From NCBI GenBank assembly GCA_023386645.1, contig JAEWJI010000007.1, positions 5,322 through 69,321 of the forward strand: 64,000 nt of DNA, read 5' to 3'. Made by a program: the position numbers and the translations under genes. Source of the DNA: Pseudomonadota bacterium. Its GTDB lineage: Bacteria; Pseudomonadota; Alphaproteobacteria; Caulobacterales; Caulobacteraceae. The first letter of the stretch is position 1. Every line of letters starts with the position of its first letter. Of this stretch, positions 43,950 to 51,988 are shown one piece after another. Below the pieces are notes generated by a model that did no database searches, was not told the DNA's origin, and worked only from the letters and a program-made list of their open reading frames with translations.

Positions 43950-44299
43950 GCGAGATCGAGCCTGGGCGTGTCGAACAGCTGGCGAGTGATGCCCTCCAGT
44001 TCGTCCAGCAGGCGGTCGACCTCGGGCCGGTCGCGCTCGTCCTCGGCCCAGCGACAGGCCTTGCCCGCCGTCGTCCGGTTCACCGCGAAGGCGTGGCTCA
44101 CCCGCTCAAGCGCCCAGCCGTAGGCCACATGGGCCAGATACAGCGCCAGCCATCGCGCACGACAGACGGCCGGGCGCATCCGCCCGGGCAGGGTCATGGC
44201 CTCGGGCGGCACGCCGGTGCGGGCGGCGACGAGGCTCAAGGCCACCTGAGCCCGCAGGCGGTCCGGCTCGCTGGCCGGGGGTTGGTAAGGCTGGTTCAC
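43946..44299 (-). CDS. DnaA domain IV-like helix-turn-helix protein
   Basis: 117 residues from the GTG at 44299, chosen for GGGAG 8 bases before it (an ATG at 44347 is possible). The central region CRARWLALYLAHVAYGWALERVSHAFAVNRTTAGKACRWAEDERD resembles domain IV of DnaA, the helix-turn-helix that binds DnaA boxes. It lacks the ATPase part. It is divergent from ctrA, sharing its roughly 290-base upstream region, and coupled to the DUF6456 gene. A DNA-binding role is likely; involvement in replication control is only a guess. Confidence 0.7.
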   Translation of the reverse strand: MNQPYQPPASEPDRLRAQVALSLVAARTGVPPEAMTLPGRMRPAVCRARWLALYLAHVAYGWALERVSHAFAVNRTTAGKACRWAEDERDRPEVDRLLDELEGITRQLFDTPRLDLA

Positions 44300-44424
44300 G
44301 AAAAGCTCCCGCTTGGCTGCGGCCCCCGCCGCAGCACCTAGGAACATAATCCTATCGACATGCGTCAAATGCGGTCGCATCGATCCAGCCCCAGCCGAAT
44401 TTCCCCTCGGACGCGTTTTTTAGC

Positions 44425-44477
44425 GAATCGTTGACTCACGCCCCTCGACGGCGATTCGCAAATCAGCCTAGTGATTC
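44425..44477 (+). promoter_or_regulatory. Cluster of four GANTC (CcrM) sites upstream of ctrA
   Basis: GAATC at 44425, GACTC at 44433, GATTC at 44453 and GATTC at 44473 lie within 53 bases, about 115-165 bases before the ctrA ATG. GANTC is the CcrM methylation site; in Caulobacter the ctrA P1 promoter is controlled by GANTC hemimethylation together with GcrA. The density here is well above chance for such GC-rich DNA. Confidence 0.75.
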
Positions 44478-44490
44478 TCCGTGGGGCGGC

Positions 44491-44540
44491 GTTAACCCTT
44501 CTTAAGGGTTCGGCCGGTTAACCTCCGAACAAGGTTACCC
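44491..44540 (+). promoter_or_regulatory. CtrA half-site cluster in the ctrA promoter
   Basis: GTTAACCCTTCTTAAGG (44491-44507) contains two TTAA words 6 bases apart. GGTTAACC (44516-44523) and GGTTACC (44533-44539) follow. These TTAA-type half-sites match CtrA recognition and lie 50-100 bases before the ctrA start, which fits autoregulation as known for Caulobacter P1/P2. The first block is also a near-palindrome (AACCCTT/AAGGGTT). Confidence 0.65.
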
Positions 44541-44590
44541 GTTATGCAATCGGCGGGTGGCACGGCCAAGCTTCGCCTGGAGGGGCATGA

Positions 44591-45298
<708 letters not shown>

Positions 45299-45322
45299 CC
45301 GGTTCAACAGTCCAGACTTCGA

Positions 45323-45360
45323 AGCGCCCGCCGGACCTATCCGGCGGGCGCTGTCGTTTT
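45323..45360 (+). terminator. Rho-independent terminator of ctrA
   Basis: AGCGCCCGCCGGA (45323-45335) pairs perfectly with TCCGGCGGGCGCT (45340-45352) around CCTA, followed by GTCGTTTT. It lies 25 bases after the ctrA stop. Confidence 0.85.
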
Positions 45361-45370
45361 GTAGCCGGCA

Positions 45371-45478
45371 CCCCCTCCACCACTTCGTGGTCCCCCTCCC
45401 CATTTCATGGGGAGGACATCCGCGCCTATCCTCCCCACATCGTGGGGAGGGGGACCACCCGAAGGGTGGTGGAGGGGC
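45371..45478. repeat. Full-length palindromic repeat (type 1) before the DUF559 gene
   Basis: About 108 bases with ends CCCCTCCACC and GGTGGAGGGG. Inner hairpins are CCACTTCGTGG, CCTCCCC...GGGGAGG (twice) and CCACCCGAAGGGTGG. The right end supplies GGAGGGG two to three bases before the TTG start of the DUF559 gene. Confidence 0.88.
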
Positions 45479-45480
45479 TG

Positions 45481-45840
45481 TTGAAGCCGGACGCCAAGAC
45501 CTACCAGCGCGCGGGGCGCCTGCGCCGAACGCTAACGCCGCCTGAAGCCAGGCTCTGGCGCCATCTGAAAGGCTCAGCCCTCGCCGACCTGAAGTTTCGC
45601 CGCCAGCATCCCGTTGGCCCCTACATCCTCGACTTCTACTGCCCGGCAGCCCGTCTCGCGGTCGAGATCGACGGGCGTGATCATGAGATTCCGGAACGGC
45701 TGGCCCGAGACCGCGCACGCACGTCCTGGCTGGAGACGCAGGGGATCAAGGTTGTCCGTTTCGCCGCGCCCGCCACCCGCGACCACCTGGAAGAAGTTCT
45801 GCGGGCGATCCGGGAAACGGCCCAGGCGCGACTGCCCTAG
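45481..45840 (+). CDS. DUF559 (Vsr-like) endonuclease-family protein
   Basis: 119 residues from a TTG at 45481, with GGAGG inside the adjoining repeat as ribosome site (a GTG at 45442 inside the repeat is the alternative). The DUF559 domain is complete: AGRLRRTLTPPEARLWRHLKGSALADLKFRRQHPVGPYILDFYCPAARLAVEIDGRDHE, then WLETQGIKVVRF. It has the PD-(D/E)xK-type core FRRQ...DFYC...VEIDG seen in Vsr-like nucleases. Targets are unknown. The gene fills exactly the space between two full palindromic elements (45371-45478 and 45844-45958). Confidence 0.85.
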   Translation: MKPDAKTYQRAGRLRRTLTPPEARLWRHLKGSALADLKFRRQHPVGPYILDFYCPAARLAVEIDGRDHEIPERLARDRARTSWLETQGIKVVRFAAPATRDHLEEVLRAIRETAQARLP

Positions 45841-45843
45841 AAG

Positions 45844-45958
45844 CCCCTCCACCATGCTCCGCATGGTCCCCCTCCCCACTATCGTGGGGAGGACAAGCCC
45901 ACGCCTATCCACCCCATCGCAGACGGGGAGGGGGAGCACCCGTAGGGTGGTAGAGGGG
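45844..45958. repeat. Full-length palindromic repeat (type 1) after the DUF559 gene
   Basis: 115 bases beginning CCCCTCCACCATGCTCCGC and ending GGTGGTAGAGGGG-like (GGTAGAGGGG). It starts 3 bases after the DUF559 stop. It has the same hairpin order as the copies at 18489 and 45371; its first 30 bases are nearly identical to those of the copy at 18489. Confidence 0.88.
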
Positions 45959-45987
45959 CGCTGCGCCCGACGACGTGAAGCTGGCCT

Positions 45988-47247
45988 CTATCGTTCCCAG
46001 GCCACCGCCCCCTGCTTGTAAACCGTCCGCACCTCGAACGGCTGCGTCATGTCGGCCTCCGGGTCGCGCGGGAGCACCACGAAGCTGGCCTCGTATCCCG
46101 GCTCCAGCCTTCCGATGCGGCGGTCGGGGAAGATGGCCGGGCCGGTGTCGATCCACAGGCGCAGGACCTCTGCGGGGGTGTAGGCGCCGATGTCCAGCAG
46201 GTTCTGCACCTCCGGGGCCGCCGTCGCCTGATAGTCGTCCGAGCCGATGGCGATCCTCACACCCGCGTCGCGCAGCGTCCGCAGGTTCTCGCGCTGCAAC
46301 GCCTGCACCGCCGCCAGCGCCTCGCCCTGGCGGAAGTTGCGGCTGATGCCCGTGGTGGTGACCACCACCACGCCCGCTCGGGCCGCCGCCTGGGCGTCCC
46401 CCTCGCTTAGCCGATAGTCCTCGGCGTCCGTCCCACGCATCCAGACATAGCCCGGCAGGTGGTTGATCTCGTCGACCCCGGCGTCCACGGCCGCGCGGAA
46501 GTCGGCGGCCGTCTCGACATGGACCGTCACCGCCAGGCCCCGGTCGTGCGCCGCCTCGACCAGGGGCCGTGCGAGCGCCGGATCCAGCCCGCGCATCCCG
46601 TACCAGGCGGGATCTTCCGCATGCTCGGCGTGGTGCTCCGAGCCGAGCAGGTACAGCTTCACGAAGTCGGCCCCGCCGGCCTTCAGCCGGTCCAGCACCG
46701 GCTCGATGTCTTCCTCGCCGGTCACCAGGTGAAAGGCGTCGCCCTCGAAGGTCTCGCCCTCGCGCGCCTGGCCGTAGTAGCCCGACAGCATGCCGTACAG
46801 CCGCACCGGATGGCCGCCCGGCGCCGTGATCCCGCCCAGCGAGAAGACCGCATCCACCGTGTCGGGCTGATTCAGCGCCGCCCGCGCCCCGGCGGTCCAC
46901 TCCGCGCGCGAGTTCGGGTTCTTCACATACAGGATGCCGGCCGACAGGTAGGTGTCGCTCATCCCCCGCGCCATGCCGGGATTGTCCAGGTTGTGGTTGT
47001 GCGCCTCGCCGAAGGGCGGGGTGACCCAGGCGCCGTCCAGGTCCACCTCGGCGGTGTCGGGCGCGGCCCCCACGAACACGCCGTCGCGGACGCAGCGGCC
47101 GCCCGGTTCGAAGCCTTGGGGGGTCCACCAGCGGGCGTTGGCGTAGCAGGTCGTGGCGCCCCCTGCGGCCTCTTCGCCGGCTTGCGCCTCCGCGCCGGTC
47201 CCGGCCAGGGCCAGGACCAGCAGCGGCAGAAAACGGCGAACCCTCAT
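45988..47247 (-). CDS. Secreted amidohydrolase-family enzyme
   Basis: 419 residues with signal peptide MRVRRFLPLLVLALAGTGAEAQA. Amidohydrolase features: FGEAHNHNLDNP (metal-binding H83 and H85), lysine region ADFVKLYLLG, VTVHVETAADFRAAVDAGVDEINHLPGY and the late RIAIGSDDYQ. The HNH in place of HxH with other spacing, and the rest of the pattern, place it in the imidazolonepropionase-like group. The substrate is unknown. The start overlaps the end of the DUF2141 gene (ATGA), giving a two-gene operon that may be regulated by the MarR protein encoded just upstream. Confidence 0.83.
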   Translation of the reverse strand: MRVRRFLPLLVLALAGTGAEAQAGEEAAGGATTCYANARWWTPQGFEPGGRCVRDGVFVGAAPDTAEVDLDGAWVTPPFGEAHNHNLDNPGMARGMSDTYLSAGILYVKNPNSRAEWTAGARAALNQPDTVDAVFSLGGITAPGGHPVRLYGMLSGYYGQAREGETFEGDAFHLVTGEEDIEPVLDRLKAGGADFVKLYLLGSEHHAEHAEDPAWYGMRGLDPALARPLVEAAHDRGLAVTVHVETAADFRAAVDAGVDEINHLPGYVWMRGTDAEDYRLSEGDAQAAARAGVVVVTTTGISRNFRQGEALAAVQALQRENLRTLRDAGVRIAIGSDDYQATAAPEVQNLLDIGAYTPAEVLRLWIDTGPAIFPDRRIGRLEPGYEASFVVLPRDPEADMTQPFEVRTVYKQGAVAWER

Positions 47248-47669
47248 CGGGCCGCCGGATAGGCCATGGCGGCCGTGATCGTCGCGCCGGCCTCGGTGAC
47301 CGTGAACTTGTGGGCGTCGAAGGTCGGCATGCCCATCATCTCGCTGCCGTTCGAGAAGGCGTAGCCTTCATCCGGCATGCCCATGGGCGACATGTCGAAG
47401 CGGTTGTTGCCGTTGGCGTCGTGCATGACCATCAGGGCGTACTCGCCCGGCGCCACGTCCTCGAAGGTCAGGGTCAGGTCGCCCGAGGTCGAGCCTTCAC
47501 GGGTTTCGGTATGCTCGCCCGCGCCGCGCAGGAAGGTGTCGCGCCCGTTTAGCGTCAACAGGATCTCGCCGCCGCGCGCCTCCACTCCGGTCAGGGTCAC
47601 GGTGACGTCGCCGGCAAGGGCGGGGGTCGAGAGCAGGGCGGCCGCGAGAGCCATGAGCAGGGTCTTCAT
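47244..47669 (-). CDS. DUF2141 secreted protein
   Basis: 141 residues from the ATG at 47669, preceded by GGAG at correct distance. Signal peptide MKTLLMALAAALLSTPALA. The fold region GDVTVTLTGVEARGGEILLTLNGRDTFL ... FEDVAPGEYALMVMHDANGNNRFD ... GMPDEGYAFSNG is the DUF2141 pattern, an Ig-like periplasmic beta-sandwich with a DxNxNxxxD calcium-like loop. Role unknown. It is the first gene of the pair with the amidohydrolase; its promoter lies in the AT-richer stretch at 47690-47720. Confidence 0.86.
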   Translation of the reverse strand: MKTLLMALAAALLSTPALAGDVTVTLTGVEARGGEILLTLNGRDTFLRGAGEHTETREGSTSGDLTLTFEDVAPGEYALMVMHDANGNNRFDMSPMGMPDEGYAFSNGSEMMGMPTFDAHKFTVTEAGATITAAMAYPAAR

Positions 47670-47705
47670 CGTTTTGATCTCCATCAGCGATGAAGTACTT
47701 TAAAA

Positions 47706-47718
47706 CACAAAGCTTGTG
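47706..47718. promoter_or_regulatory. Short inverted repeat in the DUF2141 promoter
   Basis: CACAA-AGC-TTGTG, a 5-3-5 inverted repeat in an AT-rich patch about 40 bases upstream of the DUF2141 start, downstream of the marR stop. It is a plausible operator for the adjacent MarR regulator, by size and position only. Confidence 0.35.
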
Positions 47719-47802
47719 GAGATGCAACGGTCCTCGTACCGGATTCAAGCGTCGAGCCGCCATCTGGATCGGCCGGCGGGCCTTTGCCTTGCGGCGCCGG
47801 CG

Positions 47803-48300
47803 TCACCGGCTCGGCAGCGGTTTCCCGAGCGCTGTCAGACGCGCCTCGGCCCTGGCCTCGAAGGAGGTTTCGGACAGCGCCGCGATCGCGCGCCGACAGG
47901 CCTCGTCCAGTGGAATGCCGATCTCCTCGGACAGGTCCTCGGCGGCGCCATTGACCGCGTCCCAGCACGCGAAGACCTGCGGCAGCAGGGCCTTGGCGGC
48001 CGGCGTCAGCCGCATCACCCTTTCGCGCCCGTCCGCACCGGGCGTGGCGTTGACCAGTCCGTCCCGGGCCATCTGCAGCAGGGTCTGGCTGACGGCCGAA
48101 TGGGTCAGGCCGACGATGGCCGCCAGCTCCTTGATGGTCGCCGACTCCCGAAGGATGAGGGCTTTGACGATCGGCGTGTAGCGAGATCGGAAGGGAAGAC
48201 CCAGGCGCGCATAGAGCCTCTCGACGTCCCCATCCAGCATGAAGACAAGCTGGCGCAGCAGCGTACCCAGGCTTCTCTGTTCGGGATTGCTGGCGGACAC
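47803..48300 (-). CDS. MarR family transcriptional regulator
   Basis: About 165 residues from a GTG at 48300 (the frame stays open to 48474, so the start is uncertain; an ATG at 48240 is also possible). The winged helix is IVKALILRESATIKELAAIVGLTHSAVSQTLLQMARDGLVNATPGADGRERVMRLTPAAKALLP, with the MarR wing DGRERVMRLT. The C-terminal helices form the dimer interface. It lies between a DUF2141/amidohydrolase pair and a divergent S41 peptidase and may control either. An 11-base direct repeat lies in the divergent promoter (48416-48440). Confidence 0.83.
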   Translation of the reverse strand: MSASNPEQRSLGTLLRQLVFMLDGDVERLYARLGLPFRSRYTPIVKALILRESATIKELAAIVGLTHSAVSQTLLQMARDGLVNATPGADGRERVMRLTPAAKALLPQVFACWDAVNGAAEDLSEEIGIPLDEACRRAIAALSETSFEARAEARLTALGKPLPSR

Positions 48301-48415
48301 CGGACCTGTGTCGCGGCTCTTTCGCCGGAAGGCAACCGCGACCCCCTGTGACCGGACCGCGCGCGCCTCCTCGCGGTCGGCCCCAATACCGCCGAATTCA
48401 TACCCGCAGATAACT

Positions 48416-48440
48416 ATAACAGCGCTTTCATAACGGCGCT
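48416..48440. promoter_or_regulatory. Direct repeat in the marR / S41 peptidase intergenic region
   Basis: ATAACAGCGCT (48416-48426) and ATAACGGCGCT (48430-48440) are 11-base direct repeats differing at one base, in an AT-rich promoter-like stretch about 20-45 bases before the S41 start. It is a candidate regulator-binding site. Confidence 0.45.
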
Positions 48441-48460
48441 CGACCGACAGGAGGATGACC

Positions 48461-49813
48461 TTGGCTAGTCTCACGGCATTTCGCGGATCGGCTGTCGCGG
48501 GCCTGTGGCTCGCGGTCGCGCTGGGCGCCGCGCCAGCCGCCTCAGCGCGACAGGCAGGGAGCCAGCCCGCCCCGGCCCAGGCCGCCGCGTTCGACCGCGC
48601 CCAGGTCGCCGATGTGGTGGCGGGCGTTCAGCAGCTCGTGCGTGAGCACTATGTCGATCCGGCCCTGCGCCAGCCGATCGCCGCTCGTCTCCAGCAGGGC
48701 CTCCGGTCCGGCCGCTATGGCGTCGACGATCCCAACCGCTTCGCCGAGCTTCTGAGCGAGGACCTGCAGGCGGTCTCGCGGGACGGCCACATGGGCATCG
48801 ACTTCGATCCCGCCCGGTTCGACCGGCTCTCCACATCGCCCGAGGTCGACCAGGCCGAGACCGACCGGATGGCCATCCGCGTCAATCATGGGCTGACGGA
48901 GATGCGCATCCTGCCCGGCAACGTCCGTTACCTCCGGATAAGGGGCTTCGAATGGGTCACCGACCGGACGGGGGCGGTTTACGACGCGGCGATGCGTTTC
49001 CTGTCCGAAGGTGATGCGATCATCATCGATCTGAGGGGCAATGGCGGCGGCCACGGCTCGGCGGTCCAGTACGCCTTCAGCCACTTCATGCCCGCCGACG
49101 ACGCCCTGCTGATGACCTTTACAGACGACCAGGGCCGGCCCCAGCAGTCGCGCGTCCTTGCTCACCTGCCCAGCGGCCGACTGACCGGCCGCCCGCTGTT
49201 CGTGCTGGTCGACGAGGGCACGCGGTCGGCGGCGGAGGAGTTCGCCTATCACGTGAAGCACTTCGACGCGGGCAGGCTCATCGGCGGCAAGACGGCGGGG
49301 GCGGCGAACAACAACACCTTCTATCCGGTCGCCCACGGTTTCGTAGTCAGCATCTCCGGATCCCGTCCGGTCCATGGGGTGACGGGGACCAACTGGGAAG
49401 GGGTTGGGATCATGCCGGATACGGCCGTCGAACCGTCCGGAGCGCTCGACGCCGCCCATGCCGACGCTCTGGAGGCGCTCGCCGCCGCGGCCCCCGCAGA
49501 CCAGCGTGTGCAGATCGCCTGGCTCGTCCCGCATCTGCGGGCGCGGGTCCAGCCGGTGACCCTGTCGGAGGCGGAGCTCAGCCGCTTCGTCGGCCGGTAT
49601 GGCCCGAGGCAGATCATCCTCGAGGACGGCGCCCTCGTGCATCTTGCCCCCGAACTGCCGCCGCTGCGGCTTATCCCCCTGGGCGGCCGCGTCTTCGCCT
49701 TCCCCGACACCGACCAGGTCAGGCTGGAGTTTCAGGTCGAGGGCGATCGGGTGAGCGCGCTCAGGGTTCTTTCATCCCGGGGAACTTCCCGCGATCTTCC
49801 CCGGACGGAGTAG
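48461..49813 (+). CDS. Secreted S41 family (tail-specific/IRBP-like) peptidase
   Basis: 450 residues from the TTG at 48461: GGAGG at 48450-48454 is 6 bases away, whereas the ATG at 48455 directly abuts it and cannot use it. The signal peptide ends at APAASARQ. The N-terminal S41 helical domain is VADVVAGVQQLVREHYVDPALRQPIAARLQQGL. The catalytic domain has DAIIIDLRGNGGG, LFVLVDEGTRSAAEEFAYHVKHF (serine about residue 256) and IGGKTAGAANNNTFYPV. It acts in the periplasm. There is no PDZ domain. It is divergent from marR. Confidence 0.87.
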   Translation: MASLTAFRGSAVAGLWLAVALGAAPAASARQAGSQPAPAQAAAFDRAQVADVVAGVQQLVREHYVDPALRQPIAARLQQGLRSGRYGVDDPNRFAELLSEDLQAVSRDGHMGIDFDPARFDRLSTSPEVDQAETDRMAIRVNHGLTEMRILPGNVRYLRIRGFEWVTDRTGAVYDAAMRFLSEGDAIIIDLRGNGGGHGSAVQYAFSHFMPADDALLMTFTDDQGRPQQSRVLAHLPSGRLTGRPLFVLVDEGTRSAAEEFAYHVKHFDAGRLIGGKTAGAANNNTFYPVAHGFVVSISGSRPVHGVTGTNWEGVGIMPDTAVEPSGALDAAHADALEALAAAAPADQRVQIAWLVPHLRARVQPVTLSEAELSRFVGRYGPRQIILEDGALVHLAPELPPLRLIPLGGRVFAFPDTDQVRLEFQVEGDRVSALRVLSSRGTSRDLPRTE

Positions 49814-49817
49814 AGCC

Positions 49818-50729
49818 TCACCGCCACAGCCAGTCCGCCGGCAGCCCCATCCGTACGCTGGCCTGGGCGGCTGGGCTGCTTGTCAGCACCAGCCGGTCGG
49901 CCGCCCGCGCGATCGTCTCCACCGCCCGAGCCTGTAGCCCGCTCAGCCCATGCTCCGGCCCCAGGCCGATCCGCTCGCGCACCGCCCCAGGCGTCAGATC
50001 CACCGCCGCCCGCACAAGCAGCGGCTGGACCGCCGGGCGCGCCAGGCCAGGCAGGGCGGGGGCCTTTCGGATGATGTCCAGGAACTCGAAGATCACTGGC
50101 GAGGGGGTCAGGCGCGGGGTCATGGCCGCCAGCTGCGCCTCCCATTCCGCCTGCGAGGTCGGCGCCCCGACCGCGCCATACAGCCGCGCCGCCTCGGCCC
50201 CCTCCGCCCAGGCGGCGTCCCGCTTCGCCGGCGTCAGCGGCCGCACGAACCGGTGATAGGCCTCCCCGAAGCCATAGCTGGCCGTCGCCTGCACCCAGTC
50301 CAGCAGTTCGGGGTCGTTCGCCGCATAGGTCCGGCCGTCGTCCGCCTCGCCGGTCACCCGCCAGTGCATCCGGTTGACGCCGGCGATCATCGCCTCGGCC
50401 ACCGACCGCGCTCCATAGACCGTGACCATGGCCGCCAGCCCCGTGCGCCTCAGCCGCGCCACCGGTTCGGTGCGGAAGCTGGTGTGGTCCCAGACGCCCG
50501 AGCGCACCCGCGCTTCCGCCAGCTCCAGGATCACGGCCGCCACCCCGCCGATGAACAGGGCGACCGGGTTCTTGAAGATCCGCCAGGACACGCCGCCCGC
50601 CGGCGTCAGGGCCGGCTCGCCCGGAGGCTGGCTGAAATCGATCTCGGGCAGGCCGGGCGCGCGCATGAAATCCGCCGCCGTGGCGTCGATCCGGCGCTGA
50701 ATGGGAGCGGGCAGGGCGATGGGGCTCAT
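49818..50729 (-). CDS. MpaB/DUF2236-type oxygenase family protein
   Basis: 303 residues from the ATG at 50729 (MSPIALPAPIQRRIDATAADFM). The family core is visible: FKNPVALFIGGVAAVILELAEARVRSGVWDHTSFRTEPVARLRRTGLAAMVTVYG, then VNRMHWRVTGEADDGRTYAANDPELLDWVQATASYGF. Relatives include fungal MpaB (oxidative cleavage in mycophenolic acid synthesis) and latex-clearing-type enzymes with a heme-binding histidine. The substrate is unknown. It is convergent with the S41 peptidase gene (4-base gap). Confidence 0.82.
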   Translation of the reverse strand: MSPIALPAPIQRRIDATAADFMRAPGLPEIDFSQPPGEPALTPAGGVSWRIFKNPVALFIGGVAAVILELAEARVRSGVWDHTSFRTEPVARLRRTGLAAMVTVYGARSVAEAMIAGVNRMHWRVTGEADDGRTYAANDPELLDWVQATASYGFGEAYHRFVRPLTPAKRDAAWAEGAEAARLYGAVGAPTSQAEWEAQLAAMTPRLTPSPVIFEFLDIIRKAPALPGLARPAVQPLLVRAAVDLTPGAVRERIGLGPEHGLSGLQARAVETIARAADRLVLTSSPAAQASVRMGLPADWLWR

Positions 50730-51068
50730 GGCCTTGGGGAAACCCCGCGTCCCTCGGGCCTGTTCCGGGCGCCGGGCAGTTCGGCGGCCCAGGCTCCCCC
50801 CAGCCCGGACCGCCGTTCCATTCCCCCGTTTGGGGAGACCGGCCGTTCGACAGGGATTTCGGCCGCCCACCGATCCCCCAATCGGTTACGCGGCAATGGC
50901 GTGTCGGGCCCGCGCCCGCGTGCTTCGAAATCCAGGCGTCGCGCCGGGCCGACGCTCGTCCCCCGGCGTCCCGCGTGCAGTAACATCGCGTTTTTCAAGC
51001 GGGAATGCCTGAGCGTCTCTCGGCGTGAGACTCTCAGGCTAGTCCGTGCGAACGCCTGGGGCTTACGG
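50730..51068. other. Gene-poor interval
   Basis: These 339 bases between the MpaB-type gene start and the IPTL-CTERM gene stop (both minus strand) contain no gene I can support. Short open frames here lack ribosome sites and family features. The only structure is the hairpin at 51007-51039 near the IPTL-CTERM end. Confidence 0.5.
51007..51039 (-). terminator. Hairpin downstream of the minus-strand IPTL-CTERM gene
   Basis: GCCTGAG-C-GTCTC (51007-51019) pairs with GAGAC-T-CTCAGGC (51027-51039), a 13-base stem with one mismatch, about 30 bases beyond the stop at 51069. No clear T-run follows on the minus strand. Confidence 0.55.
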
Positions 51069-51782
51069 CTAGGCCCGGCCCACCGCTCGCCGCCCCTGGA
51101 GAGCGAGCGCCGCGCCGCCCGCCAGCATCAGGCCGAACAGGATCATCGCCCATTCGGTCATGGTGGGGATCACCGGAGGCGGCGGCGGAGCCTGACTGAT
51201 CTCTACGTCGTCGATGAACAGGTCGCCCGAAATCTCGACCATATCGAAGAAGGCTTCCCAGCGGAACTGCACCTGGTCGCCGGGCAATAGGGGGGCGGTG
51301 CGCAGGCGGGTCTCGACGAAGGAGGACTGGGAGCCGCTCCAGTAGCCCGGGCTACCAGGTCCCGCGCTGATGTCGTAGCCGCCAGTCAGGAAGGTTCCGC
51401 CGGCGGTCTCCACGTCCGTGAACGGCCCGCCATTGACCGAGATCAGCAGGCCGAAGCCATCCCAATAGTCCTCGAGGACGTAACGTCGATAAAAGCGGAG
51501 CTCCACCGGCCCCGCCCCCGGAACCGTATAGGGCGCCGAGGTGACCTCGCTCGTGGTGTTGTTGTTGATCGGGTCAAGCATCAGGGCGTTGGGCGCGCTG
51601 CGGCTGCTCACCGGCCGGACATCCCAGACCCGCCCGCCGACGCCGAAGGACAACGACCAGCCGGGGGGCAGGCCCCCCGCCGCCGTGGTGTCGAAGGTCT
51701 CGACCCGCGCCAGGGCGGGCACCGCCGTCCCCGCCCCGCCGATCACGAGCAACAGGCCGACCAGCCCGATCAGTCGTGTCAT
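51069..51782 (-). CDS. Secreted beta-sandwich protein with IPTL-CTERM sorting signal
   Basis: 237 residues from the ATG at 51782. The signal peptide is MTRLIGLVGLLLVIGGAGTAVPALA. The ectodomain begins VETFDTTAAGGLPPGWSLSFG and includes PVELRFYRRYVLEDYWDGFGLLISVNGG and GDLFIDDVEISQ, an arrangement resembling MAM or other jelly-roll domains of surface proteins. The end is PVIPTMTEWAMILFGLMLAGG and QGRRAVGRA, the IPTL-CTERM signal with M for L. It is the only one on the minus strand. Confidence 0.82.
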   Translation of the reverse strand: MTRLIGLVGLLLVIGGAGTAVPALARVETFDTTAAGGLPPGWSLSFGVGGRVWDVRPVSSRSAPNALMLDPINNNTTSEVTSAPYTVPGAGPVELRFYRRYVLEDYWDGFGLLISVNGGPFTDVETAGGTFLTGGYDISAGPGSPGYWSGSQSSFVETRLRTAPLLPGDQVQFRWEAFFDMVEISGDLFIDDVEISQAPPPPPVIPTMTEWAMILFGLMLAGGAALALQGRRAVGRA

Positions 51783-51988
51783 GCGTCCCCCCAGTTCGCT
51801 CTGCGTCCGATCTCGGGTCCGCCCGGCGCACCGCCCAGCCCCGTCGGATCGCCGCGATGGCGGTCTGGTAACGACGATTTCCCTTGGGTCAACGCGGCGG
51901 CCTGACCGCATTTCGGTCGCGAGCCGTTGTTCGCCGGACGCCGCGCGGGCTATCAGGCCAGTGTGCGTAAGCAGCGTTTCAAGCCCGG

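Noticed and set aside
50726..50998. A 90-codon minus-strand frame between the MpaB-type and IPTL-CTERM genes
   Set aside because: Low-complexity Arg/Gly/Pro sequence, no ribosome site and no domain.
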